From Gaetbulibacter sp. 4G1 (GTDB lineage: Bacteria > Bacteroidota > Bacteroidia > Flavobacteriales > Flavobacteriaceae): a stretch of DNA of 64,000 bases. A model generated the notes under the pieces. The model searched no databases. It was given only the letters and a program-made list of their open reading frames with translations, and had not been told where the DNA came from. Of this stretch, positions 37,589 to 47,391 are shown one piece after another. Where the stretch lies: contig NZ_MDVN01000009.1 of NCBI RefSeq assembly GCF_002741945.1, positions 124,001 to 188,000 on the forward strand. The letters run 5' to 3'. The position numbers and the translations under genes were made by a program. The stretch's first letter is position 1, and the number at the start of each line of letters is the position of its first letter.

Positions 37589-39121
37589 ATGAGCAACGAA
37601 AAAACAATTAAATCTGCACTAATTTCTGTATTTAGTAAAGATGGATTAGCACCAATTGTTAAAAAATTAAACGAACAAGGTGTAACCATATATTCTACCG
37701 GAGGCACTCAAAAGTTTATTAACGATTTAGGAATAAATGTTGTTCCTGTTGAGGATGTTACATCGTATCCTTCCATTCTTGGTGGTCGTGTAAAAACATT
37801 ACATCCTAAAGTTTTTGGTGGTATTTTAAATCGTCAAAACCATGATGGTGATGTTGCTGAGTTAGCAGAATACGAAATTCCTCAAATTGATGTAGTTATT
37901 GTAGATTTATATCCGTTTGAAAAAACAGTAGCTTCAAGTGCAAGCGAGCAAGATATTATTGAAAAAATTGACATAGGTGGTATTTCATTAATTCGTGCTG
38001 CAGCAAAAAATTATGCAGATGTGATTTGTGTGTCATCGGTTGATGATTATGCTGAATTTTTAGAATTAATCTCTAAAAATAACGGTATACTTACTGAGGC
38101 TGATAGAAAACGTTTTGCTAGAAAAGCATTTAATGTATCATCGCATTACGATACTGCTATTTTTAACTACTTTAATAAAAACCATGATGAAGCAGCTTTA
38201 AAGATTAGCGAAACCAACGGAAAGGTTTTACGCTACGGAGAAAACCCTCACCAAAGAGGTTTTTTCTTTGGGAATTTTGATGATTTATTTACCAAACTTC
38301 ATGGAAAGGAATTAAGTTATAACAACCTTTTAGATGTTGACGCTGCTGTAAATTTGATGTTAGAGTTTAAAAATGATGCCCCTACATTCGCCATATTAAA
38401 ACACAATAACGCATGTGGTTTGGCTCAACGTAACACTTTACACCAAGCCTATGTTGATGCTTTAGCAGGAGACCCTGTTTCTGCTTTTGGAGGAGTGTTA
38501 ATAAGTAACAAAGAAATTGATTTAGCTACCGCTGAAGAAATTCATAAATTATTCTGTGAGGTTGTTATCGCACCTTCTTTTTCGCCTGAAGCCTTGAGTA
38601 TTTTAAAAGGGAAGAAGAATAGAATTTTGTTAGTTATTCATGATATTGAAATGCCTAAAACCAATGTAAGAAGTTGTTTAAATGGTGTTTTAGTTCAAGA
38701 TAGAAACAATATTACTGACAAAGCTGAAGATTTAAAAACAGCAACCAACATAGCCCCTACAGATGCTCAAATTGAAGATTTACTGTTTGCTTCAAAAATT
38801 TGTAAGCACACTAAATCAAACACCATTGTTTTAGTAAAAGGCAAACAATTATGTGCAAGTGGAACTGGACAAACTAGTCGTGTTGATGCATTACAACAAG
38901 CAATACACAAAGCACAATCGTTTAACTTTGACTTAAGTGGTGCCGCCATGGCAAGTGATGCTTTTTTTCCGTTTCCTGACTGTGTAGAAATTGCCAAAAA
39001 TGCTGGTATTACTTCCGTTATTCAACCAGGAGGCTCAATAAAAGATCAATTAAGTATTGATTATTGTAATGATAATAATGTGGCCATGGTAATGACTGGT
39101 ACCCGCCATTTTAAGCATTAA
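37589..39121 (+). CDS. purH: Bifunctional AICAR transformylase/IMP cyclohydrolase
   Basis: 510 residues from the ATG at 37589 (MSNEKTIKSALISVF). An upstream frame to 37562 starts on the transcription start. The N-terminal MGS-like IMP cyclohydrolase domain (~1-190) has SKDGL, YSTGGT and GGRVKTLHP. The C-terminal transformylase domain has KHNNACG and the motif around GQTSRVDALQQA, ending DNNVAMVMTGTRHFKH. It carries out the last two steps of IMP synthesis. It is followed by a structured intergenic repeat. Confidence 0.97.
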   Translation: MSNEKTIKSALISVFSKDGLAPIVKKLNEQGVTIYSTGGTQKFINDLGINVVPVEDVTSYPSILGGRVKTLHPKVFGGILNRQNHDGDVAELAEYEIPQIDVVIVDLYPFEKTVASSASEQDIIEKIDIGGISLIRAAAKNYADVICVSSVDDYAEFLELISKNNGILTEADRKRFARKAFNVSSHYDTAIFNYFNKNHDEAALKISETNGKVLRYGENPHQRGFFFGNFDDLFTKLHGKELSYNNLLDVDAAVNLMLEFKNDAPTFAILKHNNACGLAQRNTLHQAYVDALAGDPVSAFGGVLISNKEIDLATAEEIHKLFCEVVIAPSFSPEALSILKGKKNRILLVIHDIEMPKTNVRSCLNGVLVQDRNNITDKAEDLKTATNIAPTDAQIEDLLFASKICKHTKSNTIVLVKGKQLCASGTGQTSRVDALQQAIHKAQSFNFDLSGAAMASDAFFPFPDCVEIAKNAGITSVIQPGGSIKDQLSIDYCNDNNVAMVMTGTRHFKH

Positions 39122-39143
39122 ACAAGAACGATAGCAAATTGTT

Positions 39144-39248
39144 GCGTTAGGGATTGAATGGTTCGACTGCGCTCACCGCAGGCTAATTGTTTGAGCTCGC
39201 CGACGTAGGAGGAAGCGAGTAGTGAAAGCCCGACCTTTAGGAAACGCC
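39144..39248 (+). repeat. Structured intergenic repeat, copy 2 (with REP core inside)
   Basis: It begins GCGTTAGGGATTG and ends GAAAGCCCGACC...AACGCC, the same boundaries as the copy at 8982-9067 read on the other strand. GCGTT pairs with AACGC and GGG with CCC. The variable middle contains TTCGACTGCGCTC (39162-39174), the core of the REP-like palindrome at 32060-32118. It is G+C-rich against its surroundings and occupies most of the 286-base purH-mreB gap. Nothing else was recognised in that gap. Confidence 0.65.
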
Positions 39249-39407
39249 ATAATTAATAAATTGATAGTCTAAATATCGATGAAAAACGTATAAGTGTAAG
39301 TCTGGATTGTTAAATTGAATTTTGAGCGCTTTAAAAACTCATATATTTATTTACTTTTATTACATTTACAAGATTAGTTAACAACCTTTAAAAACCACTA
39401 ATAGCAC

Positions 39408-40436
39408 ATGGGCTTTTTTGACTTCCTAACCGAAGAAATTGCAATAGATTTAGGTACTGCAAATACACTTATTATACATAACGACAAAGTTGTTGTTGAT
39501 GCGCCATCGATAGTTGCGCGCGATAGAATTACTGGGAAAATAATTGCCGTTGGTCAACAAGCTAGTTTAATGCAAGGTAAAACGCATGAAAACATTAAAA
39601 CCATTCGCCCATTAAAAGATGGGGTAATTGCTGATTTTGATGCTTCTGAACAAATGATAAGTATGTTTATTAAAAATATACCTGCATTAAAGAAGAAGTT
39701 TTTTACGCCTGCATTACGTATGGTTATTTGTATACCCTCTGGAATTACTGAGGTTGAAATGCGTGCAGTAAAAGAAAGTGCAGAACGTGTTAACGGAAAA
39801 GAAGTATATTTAATACACGAGCCTATGGCTGCGGCTATTGGTATAGGTGTAGACATTATGCAGCCTAAAGGTAATATGGTGGTTGATATAGGTGGTGGTA
39901 CTACCGAAATTGCAGTAATTGCTTTAGGTGGTATTGTTTGTGATAAATCGGTTAAGATTGCAGGTGATGTTTTTACAAACGATATTGTTTACTATATGCG
40001 TACACAGCACAACCTTTATGTTGGGGAACGCACAGCAGAGAAAATAAAAATTCAAATTGGAGCCGCTACAGAAGATTTAGATCTTCCTCCAGAAGACATG
40101 AGTGTTCAAGGCCGTGATTTGTTAACTGGAAAGCCTAAACAAGTCTCTATCTCTTATAGAGAAATAGCAAAAGCTTTAGACAAATCTATTTTACGTATTG
40201 AAGATGCCGTTATGGAAACACTATCGCAAACACCTCCAGAATTAGCTGCCGACATATACAATACTGGTATTTACTTAGCTGGTGGGGGTTCTATGTTACG
40301 TGGTTTAGATAAACGCTTATCTCAAAAAACTGATCTTCCTGTTTACATTGCTGAAGATCCATTAAGAGCAGTTGTTAGAGGAACTGGTATTACACTTAAA
40401 AATTTACCTAAATACAAAAGTGTTTTGATTAAATAA
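39408..40436 (+). CDS. mreB: Rod-shape actin-like protein MreB
   Basis: 342 residues with the actin-fold nucleotide motifs: IDLGTANTLI (phosphate 1), MVVDIGGGTTEIAVI (phosphate 2) and GIYLAGGGSMLRGL (adenosine). The membrane-binding N-terminus (MGFFDFLTEE) is present. MreB filaments guide the elongasome that inserts lateral peptidoglycan. It is the first gene of mreBCD-mrdA-rodA. Confidence 0.97.
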   Translation: MGFFDFLTEEIAIDLGTANTLIIHNDKVVVDAPSIVARDRITGKIIAVGQQASLMQGKTHENIKTIRPLKDGVIADFDASEQMISMFIKNIPALKKKFFTPALRMVICIPSGITEVEMRAVKESAERVNGKEVYLIHEPMAAAIGIGVDIMQPKGNMVVDIGGGTTEIAVIALGGIVCDKSVKIAGDVFTNDIVYYMRTQHNLYVGERTAEKIKIQIGAATEDLDLPPEDMSVQGRDLLTGKPKQVSISYREIAKALDKSILRIEDAVMETLSQTPPELAADIYNTGIYLAGGGSMLRGLDKRLSQKTDLPVYIAEDPLRAVVRGTGITLKNLPKYKSVLIK

Positions 40437-40459
40437 AAGCATAAAATAGTCCCTAAATC

Positions 40460-41275
40460 ATGCAACAGATTATAAATTTTATAATAAGAAACAAAACATT
40501 TCTGTTATTCTTATTACTGTTTTTTATATCTATTGTTTTTACAATACAATCGCATTCTTATCATAAAAGTAAGTTTATAAATTCTGCTAATTTTTTAACT
40601 GGTGGTATTTACAATTCTGTTAATAACATTAGTGAGTATTTAAGCTTAAAATCTCAAAATCAAATTCTATCAGAAGAAAACAATCGCTTAAAATCTCTTT
40701 TATTTAATTCTGAAAACACAATAGATTCAACCTACACTGATAGTATAACTTTCAATGGCTTATACAAAATTTATACGGCTAAAATCATAAAAAATAGCTA
40801 TTCTGTAGCTGATAATATTTTACTAATCAACAAAGGCACAAAAGATAGCATTAAAGAAGATTTTGGAGTTATAACTAGTAAAGGTGTTTTGGGGATAATA
40901 GACAACTCCAGTAACAACTATTCAACTGTTATATCGATTTTAAATACGACAAGTAATATTAGTGCACAACTTAAAAACACAAATCATTTTGGGTCTTTAA
41001 CTTGGAATGGGGATTCTCCAAATATTGTACAACTAACAGATGTTGAAAAAATAGCTCCAGTTAAAGAAGGAGACACTATTGTTACTTCTGGGCTTTCTTC
41101 AATTTTCCCAAAAGACATTCATATTGGTGTTGTTAAAGATTTCAAATTAGATATTGCCGAAAATTATTATGAAATTAATGTAGTTCTTTTTAATGATATG
41201 ACCAATCTTGAGCATGTTCATATTATAGAGAACAGAGATATTGAAGAAATTACTAATCTGTTAAACTCTAACTAA
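40460..41275 (+). CDS. mreC: Rod-shape-determining protein MreC
   Basis: 271 residues: one N-terminal TM helix (~12-30), a coiled coil (~50-80), then the two-domain beta core (~95-260) with NSYSVADNILLINKG, GVLGIIDNSSNNYS and LKNTNHFGSLTWNGD. It is a periplasmic scaffold linking MreB to PBP2 and RodA. The gene starts 23 bases after mreB and abuts mreD. Confidence 0.93.
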   Translation: MQQIINFIIRNKTFLLFLLLFFISIVFTIQSHSYHKSKFINSANFLTGGIYNSVNNISEYLSLKSQNQILSEENNRLKSLLFNSENTIDSTYTDSITFNGLYKIYTAKIIKNSYSVADNILLINKGTKDSIKEDFGVITSKGVLGIIDNSSNNYSTVISILNTTSNISAQLKNTNHFGSLTWNGDSPNIVQLTDVEKIAPVKEGDTIVTSGLSSIFPKDIHIGVVKDFKLDIAENYYEINVVLFNDMTNLEHVHIIENRDIEEITNLLNSN

Positions 41276-41782
41276 ATGAATAGTATTATTTCTTTAAATA
41301 GTGTTCGGTTTTTGGTTCTTGTTTTAACACAAGTACTTATATGCAATCATATCAATTTTTTGGGGTATGTAAATCCGAATGTTTATATACTATTCATCAT
41401 TTTATTTCCCGTTAAAAACAATCGCTCATTATTTATATTAATGAGTTTTTTGCTAGGACTAATTATCGATTTATTTTTAGATTCTGGAGGTATTCATGCA
41501 GCAGCTTGCGTTTTTATAGCTTATACAAGACCAATTATATTAAAGTTCTCATTTGGTATGGTTTACGAACACCAAAATATGAAATTTAATACTGTAGATT
41601 TTGGTGCTAAACTCACCTATATAACCATAATGACTGTTGTACATCATATTATTTTATATAGTTTAGAAATTTTTAGCATTTCAAAAATAATTTTAGTCCT
41701 TCAAAAAACGTTATTCTCAAGTATATTTACTATTATACTATGTGTTTTACTAATTATTATTTTTAGCCGAAAATCTAAATGA
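41276..41782 (+). CDS. mreD: Rod-shape-determining protein MreD
   Basis: 168 residues with five predicted TM helices and the family mark FLLGLIIDLFLDSGGIHA (~60-78). Sequence is weakly conserved, as usual for MreD. Position between mreC and mrdA settles the assignment. It starts on the base after the mreC stop and overlaps mrdA by 4 bases. Confidence 0.9.
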   Translation: MNSIISLNSVRFLVLVLTQVLICNHINFLGYVNPNVYILFIILFPVKNNRSLFILMSFLLGLIIDLFLDSGGIHAAACVFIAYTRPIILKFSFGMVYEHQNMKFNTVDFGAKLTYITIMTVVHHIILYSLEIFSISKIILVLQKTLFSSIFTIILCVLLIIIFSRKSK

Positions 41783-43716
41783 GACAACTTTTACTCTATA
41801 TATCTGTAATTTTTGTTGGTTTATTATTCATAGCTAGACTTTTTTATCTACAAGTATATACTTCAACTGAACATAATTTGTTTGAAGATAATGCCATTAG
41901 AAAAGTTTATGATTATCCAAAGCGTGGTTTTGTATATGACAGAAACGGAAAACTTTTAGTTGCCAATCAGCCTTCTTATGATGTTATGGTTATTCCTCGT
42001 GAAGTTGAACCTTTAGACACACTTGAATTTTGTTCATTATTAAAAGTTGATACTGCTTACTTTAATAAAAGATTAAAAAAAGCCAGAGTTTATTCTCCTA
42101 GATTACCATCTGTTTTTTTATCCCACTTATCAAAAGAAGATTATGCCGTTTTACAAGAAAAAATGCGAAAGTTTGATGGGTTTTATATTCAAAAAAGATC
42201 TCTTCGGAACTACGAGACTTCAATTGGTGCTAATGTTTTAGGTGATATTGGAGAAGTCAATAATAGAGACATAAAAAAAGACCCTTATTACAGAATGGGC
42301 GATTTAATTGGTAGACAAGGAGTAGAAGCATCTTACGAAGATATATTACGAGGTGTAAAAGGCATTAAGTTTATTCAGAAAGATCGATTTAACAGAAATA
42401 TTGGCCCTTATAAAGATGGTAAGTTTGACACCATTCCTGAACAAGGAAAAGACATCACCATAACTATTGACGCTAAACTACAAGAATACGGTGAGCTACT
42501 CATGCAAAATAAACGCGGTGGGGTTATTGCAATTGAACCATCAACAGGGGAAATATTAGCTATGGTAGCCGCCCCTACTTATGATCCAAATATATTAGTA
42601 GGCAGAGGCAGATCAAAAAATTTTACTAAACTTTTTAATGATTCTATTGCAAAACCATTATTTAATAGAAGTCTACAAGGTGTATACGAACCTGGATCAC
42701 CTTTTAAATTAATGAATGCTCTAATTGGCTTGCAAGAAGGCGTATTAACCCCTACCGAAACAGTTACCTGCTATGCTGGTTATAAATACGGAAATCGTTT
42801 TATGAAATGTCATTGTTACATTGGTAAACGGAATAATATGATTAGCGGTATTCAAGAATCTTGCAATGCTTATTTTGCTACAGCATATAGAAAAATTTTA
42901 GATAAAAATGGGAGCGCTTCTGAAGGCATTGATGTTTGGAGTAAACATGCTAAAAGTTTTGGTTTAGGTAATTTTTTAGGGTATGATTTAAAGGTAGGAC
43001 AAAAGGGTAGAATTCCGGATAGAGATTATTACAAAAGAATATACCCAAAAACCTTTTATTCAACTTATACTATATCTAACGCTATTGGTCAAGGCGAGGT
43101 AGCAACTACACCTATTCAACTAGCTAATATGATTGCTGCAATTGCCAATAGAGGGCATTACTACACCCCTCATATTATTAAATCTATTGAAGGAGAAACA
43201 CTTCCTGAAAAATTTACAACTCCAAAATACACAACCATAGATAAAGCAAATTTTGAACCTGTAATAGAAGGCATGCATCAGGTTTACAAAAAAGGAACAG
43301 CGCAATGGGTGCAAGTAAAGGATATTGATATTTGTGGTAAAACAGGAACTGTTGAAAATTTTGCTATTATTGATAGTTTAAAAACACAATTAACCGATCA
43401 TTCTATTTTTGTAGCTTTTGCCCCAAAAGAAAACCCGAAAATAGCTCTTGCGGTATTTGTAGAAAATGGTTATTGGGGTAGCAGATTTGCAGGAAAGATT
43501 GCCAGCTTAATGATTGAAAAACATATTAAAGGTGAAATAACAAGAACAGATTTAGAAGATTGGCTTTTAAGGCATAGTTTGGAAGACGAGTATGCTAAAC
43601 CTTATTCTGGTGAACCTTTTCAAATTAACGGAAAAACAAAACTACAAGTTGTTGATGATAACGAATATTCTCGTTTAAAAAAACAGTTAGTCAGAATTAG
43701 TAAAGCAACAAATTAA
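41779..43716 (+). CDS. mrdA: Penicillin-binding protein 2, elongasome transpeptidase
   Basis: 645 residues: one N-terminal TM helix, a PBP dimerisation domain with RGFVYDRNGKLLV (~50), and the transpeptidase domain with active Ser in SPFK (~310, YEPGSPFKL), SCN (~363) and KTG (~515, CGKTGTVEN). It cross-links peptidoglycan in lateral growth with RodA. The tail after ~residue 600 is short and polar. The last base of the stop is shared with the rodA start. Confidence 0.96.
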   Translation: MRQLLLYISVIFVGLLFIARLFYLQVYTSTEHNLFEDNAIRKVYDYPKRGFVYDRNGKLLVANQPSYDVMVIPREVEPLDTLEFCSLLKVDTAYFNKRLKKARVYSPRLPSVFLSHLSKEDYAVLQEKMRKFDGFYIQKRSLRNYETSIGANVLGDIGEVNNRDIKKDPYYRMGDLIGRQGVEASYEDILRGVKGIKFIQKDRFNRNIGPYKDGKFDTIPEQGKDITITIDAKLQEYGELLMQNKRGGVIAIEPSTGEILAMVAAPTYDPNILVGRGRSKNFTKLFNDSIAKPLFNRSLQGVYEPGSPFKLMNALIGLQEGVLTPTETVTCYAGYKYGNRFMKCHCYIGKRNNMISGIQESCNAYFATAYRKILDKNGSASEGIDVWSKHAKSFGLGNFLGYDLKVGQKGRIPDRDYYKRIYPKTFYSTYTISNAIGQGEVATTPIQLANMIAAIANRGHYYTPHIIKSIEGETLPEKFTTPKYTTIDKANFEPVIEGMHQVYKKGTAQWVQVKDIDICGKTGTVENFAIIDSLKTQLTDHSIFVAFAPKENPKIALAVFVENGYWGSRFAGKIASLMIEKHIKGEITRTDLEDWLLRHSLEDEYAKPYSGEPFQINGKTKLQVVDDNEYSRLKKQLVRISKATN

Positions 43717-44993
43717 TGGTTAGAGAAACGAATAGACATTTTAAATTCGACTGGATTACCATTATTCTTTTCTTGTTACTAGTAGGTTTTGGGTATTTAA
43801 ATATTTTATCGGCATCACATTCTGGAAGTGTTATAAATTATTTTGATTTATCGCAACCTTATGGTAAGCAGCTTATTTTTATCTTTTTAACCTTTGGCTT
43901 AATCGTGGTTCTACTTGCTATTGACGCTAAGTTTTACGAGCGTTTCTCCAGTATAATTTATATAGTTTCGATGCTCTCCTTGGTAGGCCTTTTCCTGTTT
44001 GGAAAAAATGTTAATGGAGCCACTTCCTGGTATGCCATTGGAGGAATGACTATTCAGCCTAGTGAGTTTGCAAAAATGGCAACGGCATTGGCCGTCGCCA
44101 AATACATAAGTGATTTAAACACTAATATTAAAGACTTAAAAGATCAGATAAAAACTCTAATACTAATAGCAATTCCTGCCGTTTTAGTATTATTACAAAA
44201 TGATACAGGGAGCACCATTGTTTATGGTGCATTCTTTTTTGTTTTATATCGTGAAGGTCTGCCTAAATATTACCTAACCATAGGTATATCTGTTATTCTA
44301 GTTTCAATTTTATCTTTAAAATTTGGAGCGATAGCAACTTCCATAATCGCAACTATATTAATTATTGGCTTTCATTTTATAAGCAAAAGAAAACTACATA
44401 TTTTTCAATCTTTACTTATTTTAATAGCGACTATTGGTATTTCTTTTGGAGTAAAATTCTTTTATCAAAGCATATTAAAGCCTCACCAGCAAGATAGAAT
44501 AAGTCTTTGGTTAAGACTAGAAAAAGATCCAGTTAAATTAGAACAAATGAAAAAAACATTTGCTTACAATTTGAATGAATCTGAAAAAGCAATAAGCTCT
44601 GGGGGTGTTACAGGGAAAGGATTTATGGAAGGAACAAGAACCACAGGGAAATTTGTTCCAGAACAACATACCGATTATATTTTTAGTACCGTTGGCGAGG
44701 AATGGGGCTTTTTAGGAAGTGCTTTTGTTGTGGTTCTTTTTGTTCTGCTAATAATGCGTATTCTTCATCTGGCAGAACAACAAAAAACCCAATTTAGTAG
44801 AGTTTACGGGTATGGTGTGGCGTCAATTATCTTCATACACTTTCTTATTAATATAGGTATGGTAATGGGGTTAATTCCTACTATAGGCATTCCACTACCC
44901 ATGTTTAGCTACGGCGGTTCTGGGCTTTGGGCATTCACTATTTTACTATTTATATTTATTAAACTAGACTCTAATAAAATTAATGAATGGTAA
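43716..44993 (+). CDS. rodA: Rod-shape peptidoglycan polymerase RodA
   Basis: 425 residues, ten TM helices of the SEDS family. Marks are NGATSWYAIGGMTIQPSEFAK (~115), VLLQNDTGSTIVY (the SEDS D region), FVPEQHTDYIFSTVGEEWGF (~310) and a C-terminal PLPMFSYGGSG. RodA makes glycan strands for lateral growth with PBP2. It closes the five-gene operon and overlaps mrdA by 1 base. Confidence 0.96.
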   Translation: MVRETNRHFKFDWITIILFLLLVGFGYLNILSASHSGSVINYFDLSQPYGKQLIFIFLTFGLIVVLLAIDAKFYERFSSIIYIVSMLSLVGLFLFGKNVNGATSWYAIGGMTIQPSEFAKMATALAVAKYISDLNTNIKDLKDQIKTLILIAIPAVLVLLQNDTGSTIVYGAFFFVLYREGLPKYYLTIGISVILVSILSLKFGAIATSIIATILIIGFHFISKRKLHIFQSLLILIATIGISFGVKFFYQSILKPHQQDRISLWLRLEKDPVKLEQMKKTFAYNLNESEKAISSGGVTGKGFMEGTRTTGKFVPEQHTDYIFSTVGEEWGFLGSAFVVVLFVLLIMRILHLAEQQKTQFSRVYGYGVASIIFIHFLINIGMVMGLIPTIGIPLPMFSYGGSGLWAFTILLFIFIKLDSNKINEW

Positions 44994-45042
44994 TTTTAAA
45001 GATTAATATACGTATCTTGAATTACTAAATTTTTTTGCTCAA

Positions 45043-45990
45043 ATGAAAAAATACTTCTTTTTAATATTTTCAGCATTAACCTTAATCAATACTAGCTGTA
45101 GTTCTTCTGATTCTAATGAACAAGGCCTAACAGAGACTAAACCTGTAGGCGAGTTTATTGATGATTGGTCTTTTAGTGTTTTTCCTAAATTAGGTGACAA
45201 TTTTGATTTAGCCGAATTTAAAATGTGGGTTCCTGAAGATGTTAGTGATTTAAGAGCCATTTTAATTTTATCAAACCACGCTAATGGAGGATCCTTTGGA
45301 TGGTTAAGTTTAGATGAATGGAGGAACTATGCAAGAGCAGAAAAGTTAGCACTCATGGCAATTAATGTTAAAACCACTACAGCTGATGGTTTCTACACAA
45401 ATGCAAGTGGCGGAAGTGGTGATGCATTAATAAAAGCACTTGATACTATTACCTATAAAAATAATTTAACTGATATAAACAAATTACCTTTTTTAATGAA
45501 AGGCTATTCTGCTGGAGGTGTTTTTAGTTATTACTTTTCCAATTTTAAACCAGAACGTATTATTGCTTTTGTAAATATTAGAGGTGGCGCTGTTGGCTTA
45601 ACCTCTGACACTAATAATAATACTCCTGGGCTAATGTTATTGGGTGAAAACGATGCTGTTTCAAGAAATCAAAATATGGGAGGTGTAGTACTTTCAAAAA
45701 GAGATAAGGGTGGAGCTTTTAGTTATGCCATAGAACCCGATGTAGATCATTTTGGAAACTTAGGTCCTTCGTGGGAACTAACAAGAGCTTTTTTCTCTGT
45801 AGCATTAGACAAAAGGCTTACTCCTGGATCTAATACACTTAATATTATTCCTGAAAACACAGGTTGGTTAGGAAATAACGCTACAAAAGAAATATTTACA
45901 TTTGATAATTACCCTAACATAACAAAGCATGCCTCTTGGCTAATTGATGAGTCTTTTGCATTAAAGTGGAAAGCGTATCAAGCAAATTAA
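45043..45990 (+). CDS. Lipoprotein alpha/beta hydrolase
   Basis: 315 residues. The leader ends in lipobox NTSCSSSDSNEQ (Cys ~19), so it is a lipoprotein. The alpha/beta-hydrolase core includes the nucleophile elbow GYSAGG (~163) and a candidate catalytic His in DVDHFGNLGPSW (~247). Family and substrate are not clear; it resembles bacterial polysaccharide or acyl esterases in layout (inference). It stands alone after rodA and is convergent with gldC. Confidence 0.7.
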   Translation: MKKYFFLIFSALTLINTSCSSSDSNEQGLTETKPVGEFIDDWSFSVFPKLGDNFDLAEFKMWVPEDVSDLRAILILSNHANGGSFGWLSLDEWRNYARAEKLALMAINVKTTTADGFYTNASGGSGDALIKALDTITYKNNLTDINKLPFLMKGYSAGGVFSYYFSNFKPERIIAFVNIRGGAVGLTSDTNNNTPGLMLLGENDAVSRNQNMGGVVLSKRDKGGAFSYAIEPDVDHFGNLGPSWELTRAFFSVALDKRLTPGSNTLNIIPENTGWLGNNATKEIFTFDNYPNITKHASWLIDESFALKWKAYQAN

Positions 45991-45995
45991 ATTAA

Positions 45996-46331
45996 TTACT
46001 TTTTTAGCTCCAATTTTTCAGCAAAATAGTCGCAAAAATCTTTCATTGTCGCTGTCATTTTTTCATCTTGAGTAGCTCTATTAAATGTATCGCTCATAGC
46101 TACCAAGGTTTGATGAAAAAATACTTTCATTTCATCAACAGGCATATCTTTGGTCCATAAATCTATACGTAACGTTTCTTGAGTTTTAGCATCCCAAACA
46201 GCGAGCATCATTGCTTTAGCTTCCTCATTGGTAATGCCTCCGTCTTGAGCTGTCCAATACAAGCTTTCTGGGATTCTGTTTTCATCTAACTCAACTTGCA
46301 ATTCTATTTTAGAGATATGCTTTTTTTCCAT
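45996..46331 (-). CDS. gldC: Gliding motility protein GldC
   Basis: 111 residues, cytoplasmic, with the family sequence ELDENRIPESLYWTAQDGG, NEEAKAMMLAVWD and LWTKDMPVDEMKVFFHQTL. GldC is a small soluble protein whose loss reduces but does not abolish gliding in Flavobacterium. Its start touches the gldB stop, so the pair is translationally coupled. Confidence 0.93.
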   Translation of the reverse strand: MEKKHISKIELQVELDENRIPESLYWTAQDGGITNEEAKAMMLAVWDAKTQETLRIDLWTKDMPVDEMKVFFHQTLVAMSDTFNRATQDEKMTATMKDFCDYFAEKLELKK

Positions 46332-47299
46332 TACTTACGTGGTTTAAACTTGGTATTATTAAATATTTCTTCAGTAGATTTTATTAACATATCTTTTAAT
46401 GATACATTATTTTGCTGCATGTAAGCGCGCACAATTTGCCAACCAATATATTGTCCTAAACGTCCAGGTGAATCGGCATCAATCTCTTCTAAATAAAACT
46501 TTGTAAAAGGTGCAGGGTTTATAAATCTACTAGGTAATTTAGAGTCTGTACTAAACAACAATTCGCGTTCAACAAAATAACGCCATATATAGCTCTCGTT
46601 AGCAATAGCCCAATCAAACTGTTCTTGTGTATAACCAATACGCTCACTTTCAGTTTTAAATGGAACTATAACATCCTTAAAATATAACTGTTTTCCAGAA
46701 TAAATCATTTCATCTAACAAAGTTCTTTTTTGTGATTGGTATGTGTATTTTTTTGCATATTCGCTTGCTATATCAACAACAAGCTGTTCTTTTTTTAAAT
46801 TTGCTCTTACATATTTCGGAATGTTGCCATAAACATAAAACTTATGATCATCACCTAAATAATTATCTAAAGCTATTAATGCAATAGTATCAGTAACAAC
46901 TACTTTATTTCTATAATCAACATCATTAGTTACAGTAATAATTCTTGGAGGGTTGAACTCTGGAAAATAATATTTTAAATGATTAAATAACGATTCTATT
47001 TCTGCTTCTACATCATTAAAAACAGGAAATACTTTATTTACTTCATTAAATAATTGAACCTGTAAGGTATCGGTCTTTTTAGCTAGCCAAAACGAATCTG
47101 AATACTTTTTTGGAAACATAAAAGGATAAGCCTTTTTTAAGTTTTTCAAATCCGGCAAAGAGGCCTCGGCAAACAACCTATCAAAACGTTCTACAGAAAT
47201 ATCTGTATTTATTTTAGCAATACTTTCTTGAAGTTCACTATTTTTTTTACATGATATAACTATCAAAATAATACCAAATAATAAGATTACGTTTTTCAT
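46331..47299 (-). CDS. gldB: Gliding motility lipoprotein GldB
   Basis: 322 residues from the ATG at 47299, giving a lipoprotein leader MKNVILLFGIILIVISC with Cys ~17. A start 6 codons upstream (47317) is possible. Mature marks include ISVERFDRLFAEAS, YPFMFP, PGRLGQYIGWQIVRAYM and a C-terminal Lys-rich end. GldB is a lipoprotein needed for gliding in Flavobacterium, with a still unclear molecular role. It is in an operon with gldC and divergent from nadE. Confidence 0.92.
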   Translation of the reverse strand: MKNVILLFGIILIVISCKKNSELQESIAKINTDISVERFDRLFAEASLPDLKNLKKAYPFMFPKKYSDSFWLAKKTDTLQVQLFNEVNKVFPVFNDVEAEIESLFNHLKYYFPEFNPPRIITVTNDVDYRNKVVVTDTIALIALDNYLGDDHKFYVYGNIPKYVRANLKKEQLVVDIASEYAKKYTYQSQKRTLLDEMIYSGKQLYFKDVIVPFKTESERIGYTQEQFDWAIANESYIWRYFVERELLFSTDSKLPSRFINPAPFTKFYLEEIDADSPGRLGQYIGWQIVRAYMQQNNVSLKDMLIKSTEEIFNNTKFKPRK

Positions 47300-47344
47300 A
47301 TAAAACTTAAACGGCATAAATTTTTATTAATTGAGTGTTTCGTT

Positions 47345-47352
47345 TATTTTTG
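47345..47352 (+). promoter_or_regulatory. -7 element for nadE
   Basis: TATTTTTG matches TAnnTTTG, 39 bases before the nadE ATG at 47392. It is 4 bases from the opposing -7 element at 47357-47364. No -33 box was found at normal spacing. Confidence 0.4.
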
Positions 47353-47356
47353 TTTG

Positions 47357-47364
47357 CAAAGGTA
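47357..47364 (-). promoter_or_regulatory. -7 element for gldBC
   Basis: On the minus strand TACCTTTG followed by C matches TAnnTTTGC, about 57 bases before the preferred gldB start. The predicted transcription start falls inside the nadE -7 element. Confidence 0.5.
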
Positions 47365-47391
47365 CTATTCTTAGATTTAAATTCATTTAAT

